Positions 1-8,521 of a stretch of 61,461 nucleotides of DNA are shown piece after piece. Where the stretch lies: NCBI RefSeq assembly GCF_010998615.1, contig NZ_JAAEAH010000060.1:1-61461 (forward strand), given 5' to 3'. Within the stretch, counting starts at the first letter, position 1. Each line of letters starts with the position of its first letter. Under the pieces are notes generated by a model. It ran no database searches and was not told where the DNA came from. It worked only from the letters and a program-made list of their open reading frames with translations. The position numbers and the translations under genes are program-made. This DNA is from Myxococcus sp. CA023 (GTDB lineage: Bacteria > Myxococcota > Myxococcia > Myxococcales > Myxococcaceae).

Positions 1-105
1 GCCATTTCGGACCTCATGCGCCTGGCACGAAAGGAATTCCGTGCCCTACAGCATCGTCCCGACGTCCTCCGCTCCTTCTTCGAGCACGCTGGGCTCCATG
101 TTTAG
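1..105 (+). CDS. 3' end of an unidentified gene, cut by the window edge
   Basis: Frame 1 is open from the first base to a TAG at 103-105 and encodes 34 residues ending in FFEHAGLHV, with the charged, leucine-rich composition of a normal soluble protein end. It converges on the family H gene at 124-1404. A second open frame runs to 127 and I cannot exclude it. No family can be assigned from so short a piece. Confidence 0.25.
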   Translation, partial: AISDLMRLARKEFRALQHRPDVLRSFFEHAGLHV

Positions 106-123
106 CGGACTCGTCGAGGCGGT

Positions 124-1404
124 TTAGAAGAAGCTCCCGACGAGGTCGGAGACAGTGGAGAAGGCCGCGCCGACCTGACTCACCACCGGGATGTTCGTGG
201 CCGCGAGCACGGATCCTGCGGCGGTTGTCCACGCTGTTATCTTCTTGCCTGGGCTGGCGTCCTTGGAGTTGGACGTCGCGATGGCTGTGGCGATGTCGAA
301 GGCGGCGATGGCGACGTTCGCGCCGGGCACGAATCGTCCCGTGAACTTGGCCAGCTTTCCGCCTGCGGCCTTGGCACCCTTATCGATGGCCGCCTCGAAC
401 GCGCTGTCCGCGGTCTTCTCGGCGCCTGTCTTGATCCCCTTGTTGAGCCGCTTCTGTGCCTTGTTGTTGCTGTCGTCGTGCGCCTTGGCGGCGATGTCCG
501 TTGTGGAGGACCGACTGGCCTTCTTGAGCGCGTCGAACTTCTCAGCGGTGCCCACATCCCCGGCGTCCGCATGGTTGAACGCCTTCATGGAGAGGTTGTG
601 AGCAATCTTGAGCCGCGCCTTGAGGCCCAGGTCCGGGGCGGCGGCCTTGAGGGATTTGTTGGCAGCCCGGGTCGCGCTCCCGTACTTCTCGAGGTCTCGT
701 GCTGTCTCGAGCCCCGCCTTCAGGGTCTCGGTTGAGGTCTTGCCCGCACTGGCGAGCGCATCCAGGGCTTCGCTTCGCTCCTGGGGATTGCTGCTCGACA
801 GCCCCCCGGTGGCGACGGCCTTGTAGGCATCACTCACCTTCCCATCGATGAGGGTGTAGGCGCCGACGCCGCCTTTGATGGCCGTGTTGGCCTTGCCCAG
901 CCTTCCTAGACCATTGTCCAGGTCCTTTGGGTTCTTGCCGCCCTCGATGGACTTGGCGAAGTTGTCCTTCACGCCCTCCTTCATTGTCTTCGCGAGACCG
1001 TGCCCCGCGCTTCGGTTGTCCTTCCAGGTCTGGACCCGGTCCTTGCCATCCTGGAGCTGCTGGCGGACTGTTACCGTCGTGTCCAGCGGTTTGGGATACG
1101 TCTCCCAGCTCTCGAGACCCTTCGGCTTCTGCTCCTCTTTCTTTGGGGCCGCGGGAGCTGGCTGTGTCTGGGGTTTGTCGTTCTTGGGCTCATGTCCGGG
1201 GACGTAGGGCCCCATCTGCAACCGAGGGAGCGTCGTCCCGGGGCTCGTTGGCCTGAAGGAGTCCTTGGGCGGCTGTGTCGCCGCCGGGGCGGGCTTCTGT
1301 GCGGCCGGCGCGCGCTTCGACTTGGGCGGCTGTAGGGTCGCGGGCGGAGGCTTGACGGGAGGCGGCTTCGGCGGGTCTCGGCGGATAGGGGGCGGCGGCA
1401 TGTG
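124..1404 (-). CDS. Family H protein, copy A: proline-rich N-terminus and conserved hydrophobic C-terminus
   Basis: Predicted 426-residue protein of unknown function. I start it at the ATG at 1404 because GAGAGG lies nine bases upstream; a longer frame reaches 1452 without a better ribosome site. Residues 1-100 are rich in Pro, Lys and Ala, the middle is charged and probably helical, and the last 80 residues form two hydrophobic Gly/Ala-rich segments. The first follows GRFVPGANVAIAA and the second contains AATNIPVVSQVGAA and ends in FF. By eye about 51 of the last 78 positions match copy B (19988-21034), without gaps, and copy C (45389-46675) shares the same motifs. Unlike B and C, no trigger-factor-like gene is seen downstream, although only 123 bases remain. 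The tail could be membrane-active or a targeting/chaperone-binding region; that is inference. Confidence 0.75.
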   Translation of the reverse strand, partial: HMPPPPIRRDPPKPPPVKPPPATLQPPKSKRAPAAQKPAPAATQPPKDSFRPTSPGTTLPRLQMGPYVPGHEPKNDKPQTQPAPAAPKKEEQKPKGLESWETYPKPLDTTVTVRQQLQDGKDRVQTWKDNRSAGHGLAKTMKEGVKDNFAKSIEGGKNPKDLDNGLGRLGKANTAIKGGVGAYTLIDGKVSDAYKAVATGGLSSSNPQERSEALDALASAGKTSTETLKAGLETARDLEKYGSATRAANKSLKAAAPDLGLKARLKIAHNLSMKAFNHADAGDVGTAEKFDALKKASRSSTTDIAAKAHDDSNNKAQKRLNKGIKTGAEKTADSAFEAAIDKGAKAAGGKLAKFTGRFVPGANVAIAAFDIATAIATSNSKDASPGKKITAWTTAAGSVLAATNIPVVSQVGAAFSTVSDLVGSFF

Positions 1405-1648
1405 GAGGTTCCTCTCTTCGCTTCGCGATGGGCATGGAAGACGTCGCGCCATCTGCCAGCCGGCGAATGGCTGCCCATGTGCTCGAGGAGAAAGAGGGAA
1501 GGCGCCTACCGGCGTCCCAAAAATCTCGGCTCAGGAGGCTCTCCAGCGCGAGTGGGTTGTGCGTGAGCAGCGGCGACAGGTTCCGCCGTGCTCGTAGCCA
1601 GCACCGCGTGCGGCTCGAAGGGCCATGGTGAGCTTGCCCTGGCTCCGT

Positions 1649-1845
1649 GGCTCTCCCGCACTTCATGTGAAGGGGCGGCTCAGGCGGCCAGCAGCACGCG
1701 GCGACGCAGCAAGTTAAAGCTGGCGCGACCGTACATCTGGCGTTTGAGGAACTTGAGCTTCGTGATTTGCCCCTCCGTCTGGGCGTTGCTCCAGCAGGTG
1801 GTCAGCGCGGCCTCTGTCGTCTTCTTCTCCATCAGCAGACTTGCT
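1649..1845 (-). pseudogene. ISL3-type transposase 3' end with terminal repeat (remnant)
   Basis: The minus strand from about 1845 to the TGA at 1680 encodes a transposase C-terminus with SNAQTEGQ, KFLKRQMYGRA and LLRRRVLLAA, which is the usual end of ISL3-family transposases. GGCTCTCCCGCACTT at 1649-1663 looks like the matching terminal inverted repeat. The rest of the element is absent. A shorter scar of the same end lies at 47932-48008. Confidence 0.75.
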
Positions 1846-1989
1846 TTCTATCCGAACGAGCCTGTCCGACTCTTCCGGGGGGCTACACCAATGTTGGTCG
1901 ATTTCACGCAACGGTGTCGCACGGCCTGTCTCTTCCAGTCAGAGGGGGGGGGGGCATGGGTGCTCCCCGAGGACTCCTGGGAGGACGAC

Positions 1990-2589
1990 ATGAAGGCGGC
2001 GACACGGTACCTGGTGCTTCTATCCATGCTGGTGGTGGGCTGTGGCGACTCAAGCGAAGGGGAGGGGGACGGAGGCGGAGGCGGAGGCGGAGGCGGCTCG
2101 GACTCCGCGCTCAAGTGTGACACCGTGAGTTGGTGCAGCACGTGGGATGCGGACGGCGGGGAGGTGACGGATGCTCCCCCGCTGACTGGGGGGAAGCTGA
2201 GCGACGGCCTTTATCGCAGGGAGCGCGGTTCCAGCTATCCGTTCGCCATGCTCATCAAGGGGAAGTCCGTCCTCCTGATTGAGGCGGACTTGAGGAACGA
2301 TTTGGGGACTTGGAAGGTGGAGAACGACCGTCTGGTCATGACCATCACGAGCCGCTGCTCAAACACCGAGAATGAAACCGCGAACGAATCCTGGACCTGG
2401 AATCACGCCTTCGCGGTCAAGAACGGCGTTCTCTATACGAAGGATTTGACCTGGGACAGGCCCGTCGTCGCCTGGCGCAAGGTAGAGTCGCTGTGTGAGG
2501 AGTCCGCCTCGTTCAAGTGCATGGTGAGCAGCTGTGCCTGTGAGTTCAAGACGAACACGTCCCTCCTGGGTCAGAAGAGCTGCTTCTGA
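1990..2589 (+). CDS. Small secreted lipoprotein with polyglycine linker
   Basis: Predicted 199-residue lipoprotein of unknown function. The start at 1990 is supported by GGGAGG seven bases upstream and a typical signal (MKAATRYLVLLSMLVVGC) with a lipobox ending at Cys18. A run of about nine glycines follows, presumably a flexible tether, then a roughly 165-residue globular part with several cysteines in its last 40 residues (SFKCMVSSCACEF), likely disulfide-bonded outside the cytoplasm. The open frame continues upstream to 1588 through IS debris; I consider that part non-coding. A ten-G homopolymer lies just upstream at about 1946-1955. No family recognised. Confidence 0.75.
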   Translation: MKAATRYLVLLSMLVVGCGDSSEGEGDGGGGGGGGGSDSALKCDTVSWCSTWDADGGEVTDAPPLTGGKLSDGLYRRERGSSYPFAMLIKGKSVLLIEADLRNDLGTWKVENDRLVMTITSRCSNTENETANESWTWNHAFAVKNGVLYTKDLTWDRPVVAWRKVESLCEESASFKCMVSSCACEFKTNTSLLGQKSCF

Positions 2590-2819
2590 GCGCGGACATC
2601 ACGGGCCTGGAGTGAGGGTCGATCCTCCAATCACGGAGGGGCTCCGCCGTGGGGCCTCCTGAAGCACGTGGTCCGCTGCCGTGAGGTTCAGTTCCCTGGC
2701 GCCCGCCGTGAGGGGGTGGGCATCACCGGCGGGCCCTTGGGGGCCAGGAGCGACTCCGCCATCGTACTGCGGTTGGACGCGTGGCTTTCCAGGCGGATGA
2801 CGCCCGATGACCACGCGCC

Positions 2820-2842
2820 TCACTCACTCGCATTGACGCGCT
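2820..2842 (+). repeat. Partial copy of dispersed repeat R1
   Basis: CTCACTCGCATTGACGCGCTG matches the left half of copy G at 52391 (CTCACTCGTATTGACGCGCT) almost exactly. It overlaps the 3' end of the S37 peptidase gene and supplies its stop codon in antisense. Confidence 0.5.
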
Positions 2843-4292
2843 GCTGAAGGTGGCCTCGTGGCACCCATGGCGCAGCGGGCTTCGAAGTCGCCGCCTCGGT
2901 CGCATGCTCGAGTGCCTGCGCGCGAACCTCCGCGGAGGGAACGCTCATGCCCATCCACGTGAAGAGGCGCTCCAGGACGAGGGCCCGCTCGGGCTCGGCA
3001 AGGCTGCCGATGCTCGCACCGTGGTTGCCCTCCGGAGCGAAGAAGCGGAACGCGTCGTTGTCCTCGCGCACGGAGAATGCCGTGGCGGAATACGGGTCAT
3101 TCTCCCCGTAGATGAAGAGCATCCGCTTGCCGTGGTTGCGGACCCAGTGCTCCACCCGAAGCATGGCCCGCATGTCGAACGGCTCCGTCACAGGGAAGCT
3201 CACGTACACGTCGGGCGTGTTCTCCCCTGGGTAGCGCAGAAGCCCTCGCAGGTGCTTCGCGGGGTAGCGCGACCAGCCCAACTGCGTCGCGGCTTGGTAG
3301 TAGGCGTACTCGAAGGGGGCGATGAAACGGTCCGAGTAAGTGAAGGCAACGCCGACGACAGCGTCCAGGAAGGCGAACGTCTCCGCCGCCGGCGCGCCGG
3401 GCGCGGGAATGCTCGCGCAAGCGGACGCGGTGCCGTACTGCCAGAAGTAGAAGGATGCCTCGACAGCGGAGAACTCCAGCGCGCGGTCCGGACCGCCCAC
3501 GACGGTGAAGCCGGTGTTCCACTTCGTACCTAGCGCGTCCACGAAGGGCAGCAGCTCCCCGCGGCGTAGCAGCACGTCCTGCTGGAAGGCCTCCAGCTTC
3601 GCGCGGCAGTCCGCATCCCCCAGCTTCGCGAGGAAGTGGACGTAGCGCACGTCGCGCAGCCCATGGTTGCTGGGCGCGACATACGGCAGGGTGGCGTCCA
3701 CGTCATCCGGGTAGAAATGGCGGTGATACACGGCCGTCACTCCGCCCTTGCTGCCTCCGGTGGAGAGCCAGCGCGCGGGGTACAGGGGTTTGAAGGCCTG
3801 GACGGCGCGGTGGCTGTCGCTCGCGGCCTGGTAGATGGTGAGCAGCCGCGTATCCCGGGATGCCGGCACGGATGTCCCCATGAAGCGGTGCTCCACGGAG
3901 AGCTGGTTGGCACTGAGCAATGCGGTGGGCTCGGCCTGCCAGGGCCTGGTCGCCAGCATGTAGCCCTCGGTGGAGAGCACCATGGGCGCGTCCACCGAGC
4001 GGTGAAGGAGCGTCATCCGGAGCTGGAAGCGCTCCCCTTGGGGACGCTCGTGGTCTGCGGGCTGCTCAAACTGCAGCAAGAAGAAGCGTGTGCCCGGAAA
4101 GGGCGAGGGCTGCTCGAGGACAACGCTGAGCCCGGGAATGGATTGGAGGCGGGCGAGGATGTCCTGTGGCTCCGCCGCGGTCTCGAGCGCGGCCACGGAC
4201 TGCTCCGCGGGGGCGGACTCTGCGAGAGATGTGTCCCCACACGCCTGCAACACCATGGACAGCAGCAAGGCCGCCCGGTGAGTCTTCGTCAT
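2820..4292 (-). CDS. Secreted tripeptidyl aminopeptidase-like lipoprotein, peptidase family S37 (PS-10)
   Basis: Predicted 490-residue serine peptidase of the family that includes Streptomyces PS-10 tripeptidyl aminopeptidase, with an alpha/beta-hydrolase fold. The ATG at 4292 follows AGGTG and begins a lipoprotein signal ending in LQAC. The nucleophile motif STGGSKGG has Ser181; it continues TAVYHRHFYPDDVDATLPYVAP, which is characteristic of S37. GENDPYSA is the likely acid region and EGNHGA the likely histidine region near the C-terminus. It probably trims peptides at the cell surface. The last codons (VNASE) and the stop fall inside a partial copy of the dispersed repeat R1 at 2820-2842, so the natural end may have been replaced. 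It is transcribed alone. Confidence 0.85.
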   Translation of the reverse strand: MTKTHRAALLLSMVLQACGDTSLAESAPAEQSVAALETAAEPQDILARLQSIPGLSVVLEQPSPFPGTRFFLLQFEQPADHERPQGERFQLRMTLLHRSVDAPMVLSTEGYMLATRPWQAEPTALLSANQLSVEHRFMGTSVPASRDTRLLTIYQAASDSHRAVQAFKPLYPARWLSTGGSKGGVTAVYHRHFYPDDVDATLPYVAPSNHGLRDVRYVHFLAKLGDADCRAKLEAFQQDVLLRRGELLPFVDALGTKWNTGFTVVGGPDRALEFSAVEASFYFWQYGTASACASIPAPGAPAAETFAFLDAVVGVAFTYSDRFIAPFEYAYYQAATQLGWSRYPAKHLRGLLRYPGENTPDVYVSFPVTEPFDMRAMLRVEHWVRNHGKRMLFIYGENDPYSATAFSVREDNDAFRFFAPEGNHGASIGSLAEPERALVLERLFTWMGMSVPSAEVRAQALEHATEAATSKPAAPWVPRGHLQQRVNASE

Positions 4293-4485
4293 GCGATACA
4301 CCTGGGGGACTTCGAGGTGCCGTTCAAACGCATACCGGGCACCGCCATATCGGGCATGCCGGACACCAGCCCAGGAGTGTTTGATGCGAGAAGAGGACGC
4401 GCGCGACGCCAGCGTCCGCTGGCGACGTTGCCGCCACGACGACTGGCGAGACGACGTGCCCGTGCGTGTGCTCAGCGCGAGATGA

Positions 4486-4689
4486 CGAGGCACACCATCT
4501 GAACGGCTACCTCGTGACAGGGCGCGGCAGAATTCTGGCTTGTCAGCTACGGCCGGCAAGAATGGCAAGATGCGGGTCTTCATGACTGCGCTGGTGGAGA
4601 CGATGCGCTCGGCCCTGCGGAGCCACTTGGAGTTGGAGTTGCGGGAAGTCTTCGGACTCCACCACCGGTACGAGCGCCGAGCTGCGTAG
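4486..4689 (+). pseudogene. Unidentified C-terminal gene fragment ending REVFGLHHRYERRAA
   Basis: A 67-codon open stretch with no good start, ending at TAG 4687. Its last 15 residues are nearly repeated at 8205-8246 (RRVFGLHRRYERRAL). Several differences between the two DNA copies are at synonymous third positions, suggesting that this reading frame was selected as protein. I read it as the 3' end of a decayed gene. The 4293-4485 interval upstream holds nothing I recognise. Confidence 0.35.
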
Positions 4690-4947
4690 GGCCTCGGCCC
4701 CTCCCAGCAACGGCCTCACGGACCTGTCCCTGCCGCTCGTTGTGCTCATCGCTCACCGAAATGACGCAGCGCCTGAAAATCTCCAACGCAAGGCGTCAGG
4801 AGCAGGCACCTATTGCATTGTCAGAAAAAGGTCGCTCCAGGAGCCACCAAGATTTCGGATGCATTGTCAGAAATAAAATCCTGCCGTAAGCTGGTATAGC
4901 CGGATTAGCCGGCTTAGTATGTGCGTCCCCCTGATTGGAGTACACCC

Positions 4948-5304
4948 ATGCGTTTGATTGCATCCATGCTTGCTGCGACTGCCCTTCTCGTTGGCTGTGG
5001 AGGCGAGGAGCAAGCTCCGGAGACCCTGCAGGAGGCGCCAGTGGCGCCCGCGCCGCAGAAGGATGGCGAGGGCTCGGTGACCGCGATGGCGGGCCCGTAC
5101 TACTACGCACAGACGTGGGACAACGGGAAGCGGCTCACGGTCTGTGCCAACGACCTGACGGTGCGCCGCTCCAACGGCTCGACCTGTACGCTGACTTACG
5201 GGCAGACCTTCACCGTGTATAGCGGTGGCAGCGAGTGGGTTCCCGGCCACGCCTGGGGCAACTGCAACGTGGACGGCCAGGTGCAGAACGGCTGGTTCTG
5301 CTGA
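4948..5304 (+). CDS. Small SH3-like lipoprotein
   Basis: Predicted 118-residue exported protein. GGAG lies seven bases before the ATG at 4948, and the protein starts with a lipoprotein signal (MRLIASMLAATALLVGC, Cys17). After an acidic, Pro-rich linker comes a single domain of about 65 residues with the pattern LTVCANDLTVRR...YGQTFTVYSG...W, resembling bacterial SH3-type domains often found on cell-wall-associated proteins. Three or four cysteines in the domain probably pair. Upstream DNA (4800-4940) is relatively AT-rich for this genome and is the probable promoter. Confidence 0.7.
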   Translation: MRLIASMLAATALLVGCGGEEQAPETLQEAPVAPAPQKDGEGSVTAMAGPYYYAQTWDNGKRLTVCANDLTVRRSNGSTCTLTYGQTFTVYSGGSEWVPGHAWGNCNVDGQVQNGWFC

Positions 5305-5331
5305 GACCTGTCGTCCCGGGGCCCGCGTGTG

Positions 5332-5690
5332 GCGCTTCGCCTTGCGCGGGCCTCGGTCCCTATCAGAATCCACGCGCACGCCGGCGGCCTTCACCCTGTC
5401 CCCAGGTATCGCGCGCACGCGCTCGGAGGCGCTCAGGGAGAAGCTGGACTTCGATTGCGCGGAGGCGGAGCGCGAAGCGGCCTGTCGCTTCGAGGCGCGC
5501 TACCGGCTGCGCAACGGGACATCCGAGGCGGAGGTCATCGATGCCGCCTTCCTGGGGCTCCGTATGTGCGAGGTGTGCGTACGATTCGACGAGGAGCCTC
5601 TCCCGGTGACGGAAGAGCAGGTGGACCGGAGCGGCCCCACGTCAGGATCCGGGGAGACCGCACCGGCGCGGTCGTCACCGGAGAATGCGC
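5332..5690 (+). pseudogene. Gene fragment, family not recognised
   Basis: A stretch with strong G/C third positions encodes a convincing piece of protein (LREKLDFDC ... ARYRLRNGTSEAEVIDAAFLGLRMCEVCVRFDEEPLPVT), but it has no start or ribosome site and loses coding character after about 5690, before the end of the LysR gene. It is probably the internal part of a truncated gene. The 5690-5743 interval shows nothing further. Confidence 0.3.
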
Positions 5691-5743
5691 TCGGTCGATG
5701 TCGCCAGCCACGCCCAGCGGCGTGGTTCCCGTTCACCACGTCT

Positions 5744-6625
5744 TCAAGCACGAACCGCAGCTTCTGCACGCTGGGTGCAAAGGTCGGACAGTTCGTCGCG
5801 CAGGGTACGGCCGACGGCGCCGAGATTCGAACGGGCGTAGAGGGCAAGCTCGAGCCCGTCTACGGTAGGAAAGCCATCCTTCTCGCCCAGCACGCGATGG
5901 CCGGACTGCACGCTACTCGCAGGTAACAGGCTGATGCCGAGCCCAGCGCTCACCGCCGCGCAGAGGCTCGCGAGGCTGGCACTCGAGTAGCCAATCCGCC
6001 AGGCACGCCCGCGGCTCTCCAACGCGTGAATCATGTCCTGCCGATAGAGGGCCCCCACGGGGAACGCCACGAGCGGCAGAACATTCGTGCCACCCTCGCA
6101 CCTCGCCGTCACCGGCTGCGCCGCGCTGTCGAGCCAGCACAGGGGCTCCGCCCAGCGCGCATGGGAATCGCTGTCGGCGCCCCACTGCTTGACCAGCAAC
6201 AGATCGAGCTCGCCGTTGCGGTAGAGGCGCAAGAGGTGGTGGCTCAACCCGCACTCGACCTCCAGACGCAGGCGCGGTCGCTCAGCTGCGAAGCGCGTCA
6301 GCAGCGGCATCAGCACTTCGCCCCCGAGATCCTCGGGCACGCCTAATCGCAACACACCGCCGCTTCCGCCGGGGTTCAACGCAACGGCCGCCTCCTCGGC
6401 CAAGCGAAGGAGCCGCTGCGCATAGCCAAGCAGGCGCTCCCCCTCTTCCGTGGGCACTACGTGGCGCTGGCCGCGGTTCAGCAGTCGGCAACCCAGGCTC
6501 TGCTCAAGGCGAATGAGCTGCTGGCTGACTGTCGATTGGGTCAGGTGCAGGCGCTCACCGGCTCGGGTGAAACTTCCCGTTTCGACGACCGCGACGAAGG
6601 TTCGCAGCAAGAAGAGATCGAGCAT
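5744..6625 (-). CDS. LysR-family transcriptional regulator
   Basis: Predicted 293-residue regulator. Residues 1-60 are the LysR helix-turn-helix (FVAVVETGSFTRAGERLHLTQSTVSQQLIRLE) and residues 90-290 are a periplasmic-binding-protein-like effector domain. It is divergent from the ankyrin/deaminase operon, separated by 121 bases that are AT-richer than the surroundings, the standard arrangement for a LysR protein controlling its neighbour. The effector is unknown; a purine-like compound would fit the deaminase but is only a guess. Confidence 0.85.
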   Translation of the reverse strand: MLDLFLLRTFVAVVETGSFTRAGERLHLTQSTVSQQLIRLEQSLGCRLLNRGQRHVVPTEEGERLLGYAQRLLRLAEEAAVALNPGGSGGVLRLGVPEDLGGEVLMPLLTRFAAERPRLRLEVECGLSHHLLRLYRNGELDLLLVKQWGADSDSHARWAEPLCWLDSAAQPVTARCEGGTNVLPLVAFPVGALYRQDMIHALESRGRAWRIGYSSASLASLCAAVSAGLGISLLPASSVQSGHRVLGEKDGFPTVDGLELALYARSNLGAVGRTLRDELSDLCTQRAEAAVRA

Positions 6626-6746
6626 TCGGGTGTCTCCACGAAGAGCTCTCGGTCGAACTATTCAGAACTCCACTATGAGTCATTCTAGTATTTCGTTTTC
6701 GTATGAAATGGCAGGGTATTAGAGCACCTCGTCAGGAGGTGAAGTC

Positions 6747-7433
6747 GTGTCCCTGGCGAACATTTGGAGGGTGATGCTCATGACGCTGTTCACGATGGCC
6801 TGCGCAGCTTCTGCGGGAGCGGGGAACGGCGGCTCTCCCGAACTGCCCGAGGCGCTCTTGCAGGCCGCGGAGAAGGGCGATGCGGTGACGGTCTCCGAGC
6901 TGCTGCGCCAGGGGGCGGCCGTTGACGCCCGGGACTCTGCGGGCAACACGTCGCTCTTGCTGGCGACCGACGGGAACCACGTGGCTGCCGTCCGCGTCCT
7001 CGTCGAGGCAGGAGCGAACGTGAACCTCCAGAACCGCCAGCTCGACAGCGCCTATCTCCTGGCCGGAGCGCGGGGGTACTTGGAGATCCTGCGCCTGACC
7101 TTGAAGAACGGCGCCGACTTGAAGAGCACCAACCGCTACGGCGGCACCGCGCTCATTCCGGCCTGCGAACGCGGCCACGTGGAGGTCGTGAAAACGTTGC
7201 TGCAAGCCGGCGTCGATCCGAACCACGTCAATCGCCTGGGCTGGACTGGACTGCTGGAGGCGATCCTGCTCAGCGACGGCGGGCCACGTCACCAGGCGAT
7301 CGTACGTCTCCTGATTGACGGCGGTGCCGACGTCAACGTGGCGGACGGAAGCGGCGTCACGCCGCTCCAGCACGCCCGCGAGCGCAAACAAGACGCGATT
7401 GCCAAGATGCTCGTTGCCGCCGGAGGTCGCTGA
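6747..7433 (+). CDS. Exported ankyrin-repeat protein
   Basis: Predicted 228-residue protein. The GTG at 6747 is chosen because AGGAGGTG sits six bases upstream. Residues 1-30 form a signal-like hydrophobic segment (MLMTLFTMACAAS), then about five to six ankyrin repeats follow (GNTSLLLATDGNHVAAVRVLVEAGANVN; GGTALIPACERGHVEVVKTLLQAGVDPN). It is the first gene of an operon: its TGA overlaps the ATG of the deaminase. Ankyrin proteins beside an enzyme often act as small periplasmic binding or protective partners; here the role is not known. Confidence 0.8.
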   Translation: MSLANIWRVMLMTLFTMACAASAGAGNGGSPELPEALLQAAEKGDAVTVSELLRQGAAVDARDSAGNTSLLLATDGNHVAAVRVLVEAGANVNLQNRQLDSAYLLAGARGYLEILRLTLKNGADLKSTNRYGGTALIPACERGHVEVVKTLLQAGVDPNHVNRLGWTGLLEAILLSDGGPRHQAIVRLLIDGGADVNVADGSGVTPLQHARERKQDAIAKMLVAAGGR

Positions 7434-7894
7434 TGGATCCGTCCGCCGAAGAATTCATGCGCGAGGCCATCGCCCTGGCCCGCGCCAACGTCGAGTCTGG
7501 TGGCCGTCCGTTCGGGGCCGTGCTCGTGCGCGACGGTCGGGTGATTGCGCGCGCGGTCAACGAGGTCATTCAGACGAAGGATCCCACCTCCCACGCCGAG
7601 CTTCTGGCCATTCGCAATGCGAGCCAGAGCCTCGGTAGCGCCAGCCTGAGCGGCTGCATCATCTACGCCAGCGGTCATCCCTGTCCGATGTGTCTGGCCG
7701 CCATGCACCTGTGCGGTATCCAGGGCGCCTATTTCGCTTACTCCAACGAGGAGGGCGAAGCCTTCGGCCTCTCCACTGCGTCGCTCTACGCACAGTTGGC
7801 CCGCGGGCCCCAAGCCCAGTCCCTCGCCTTGCGGCCTCTGCGCCCGGCGGACGAGCATGGACTGTACGACGAGTGGAAACGCCAGCAGGAATGA
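7433..7894 (+). CDS. Nucleoside/guanine deaminase-like CMP/dCMP-type deaminase
   Basis: Predicted 153-residue zinc deaminase. HAE (in SHAELLAIRNA) supplies the zinc histidine and the catalytic glutamate, and PCPMC supplies the two zinc cysteines. The surroundings (GGRPFGAVLVRDGRVIARAVNEV, GCIIYASGHPCPMCLAAMHLCGI) are most like guanine deaminase and related nucleoside deaminases rather than tRNA adenosine deaminase. It is cytoplasmic, with no signal. Its start overlaps the ankyrin gene stop (TGATG), so they are translationally coupled. Likely regulated by the divergent LysR protein. Confidence 0.85.
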   Translation: MDPSAEEFMREAIALARANVESGGRPFGAVLVRDGRVIARAVNEVIQTKDPTSHAELLAIRNASQSLGSASLSGCIIYASGHPCPMCLAAMHLCGIQGAYFAYSNEEGEAFGLSTASLYAQLARGPQAQSLALRPLRPADEHGLYDEWKRQQE

Positions 7895-8155
7895 CTGATG
7901 GTGTGCGATGTCTTGCGGCCCTTCGCTCGGAGCGAGCAGCCCGCGCGACAGCGCGCGGTTGTACATGGGGCCCCGGGAATATTTCAATCAAAGGGACGAA
8001 TGATGGATGTGCAGGTTTGTGCACACCCGCCCATTCGTTTCCGGTGCACGGGGAGTTGTTGGGCCCTGTCGTCGTCCTGAGCGAAGCCCGCGCCCGGCAC
8101 TTGCTGCGCGAGTCCAGCGCTACCGCAACGCGCGCCGGACATGCCCACTGCTCGG

Positions 8156-8407
8156 TCAGGATACGCACGACATGCGTGAGGTGCTTTGCCTCGCGCCGCG
8201 GAGAGTCTTCGGGCTCCATCGCAGGTACGAGCGCCGAGCTTTGTAGTGCTTCTCCTCCGCGATGCTGCTCCGGGGGAGGCCATTGTATTCGTGGACCGGG
8301 TACCCCCCGGTGTCGTCCGGCAGCGAGATGCGCACGCGGGTGCTGGGGGCGAAGAGCCGCCCGGCGTCGAGCACGAAGTCGAGCCCGAGGAGGACACGAC
8401 GGTGCAT
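8156..8407 (-). CDS. Short hypothetical protein, possibly truncated
   Basis: An 83-codon frame starting at ATG 8407 with AAGGT seven bases upstream. Codons from 8407 to about 8245 have almost purely G/C third positions (MHRRVLLGLDFVLDAGRLFAPSTRVRISLPDDTGG), so this part looks genuine. The last 27 codons run antisense through the duplicated RYERRAL tail at 8205-8246, so the original C-terminus was probably lost. Family unknown. The rest of the 7895-8521 interval holds nothing else I can support. Confidence 0.4.
   Translation of the reverse strand: MHRRVLLGLDFVLDAGRLFAPSTRVRISLPDDTGGYPVHEYNGLPRSSIAEEKHYKARRSYLRWSPKTLRGARQSTSRMSCVS
8205..8246 (+). repeat. Second copy of the REVFGL..RYERRA gene tail
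   Basis: Encodes RRVFGLHRRYERRAL followed by TAG, matching 4648-4689 with mostly synonymous changes. It is a leftover 3' end with no gene body in front of it. Confidence 0.4.
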
Positions 8408-8521
8408 GCGTGAGACCTTTCGTGTGCGGCAGTGGTGCCCCGGAAGGACACGGTGGGTGCCGCCGGAGTTCCCGCGCGGAAAGTAGATGCGCGGGCGTAC
8501 TTCCGTGTGCATAAAGAGCCC

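Noticed and set aside
1944..1956. Ten-G homopolymer upstream of the small lipoprotein as a phase-variable switch
   Set aside because: It lies outside the chosen coding region, 35 bases before the start; length variation cannot be judged from one sequence.
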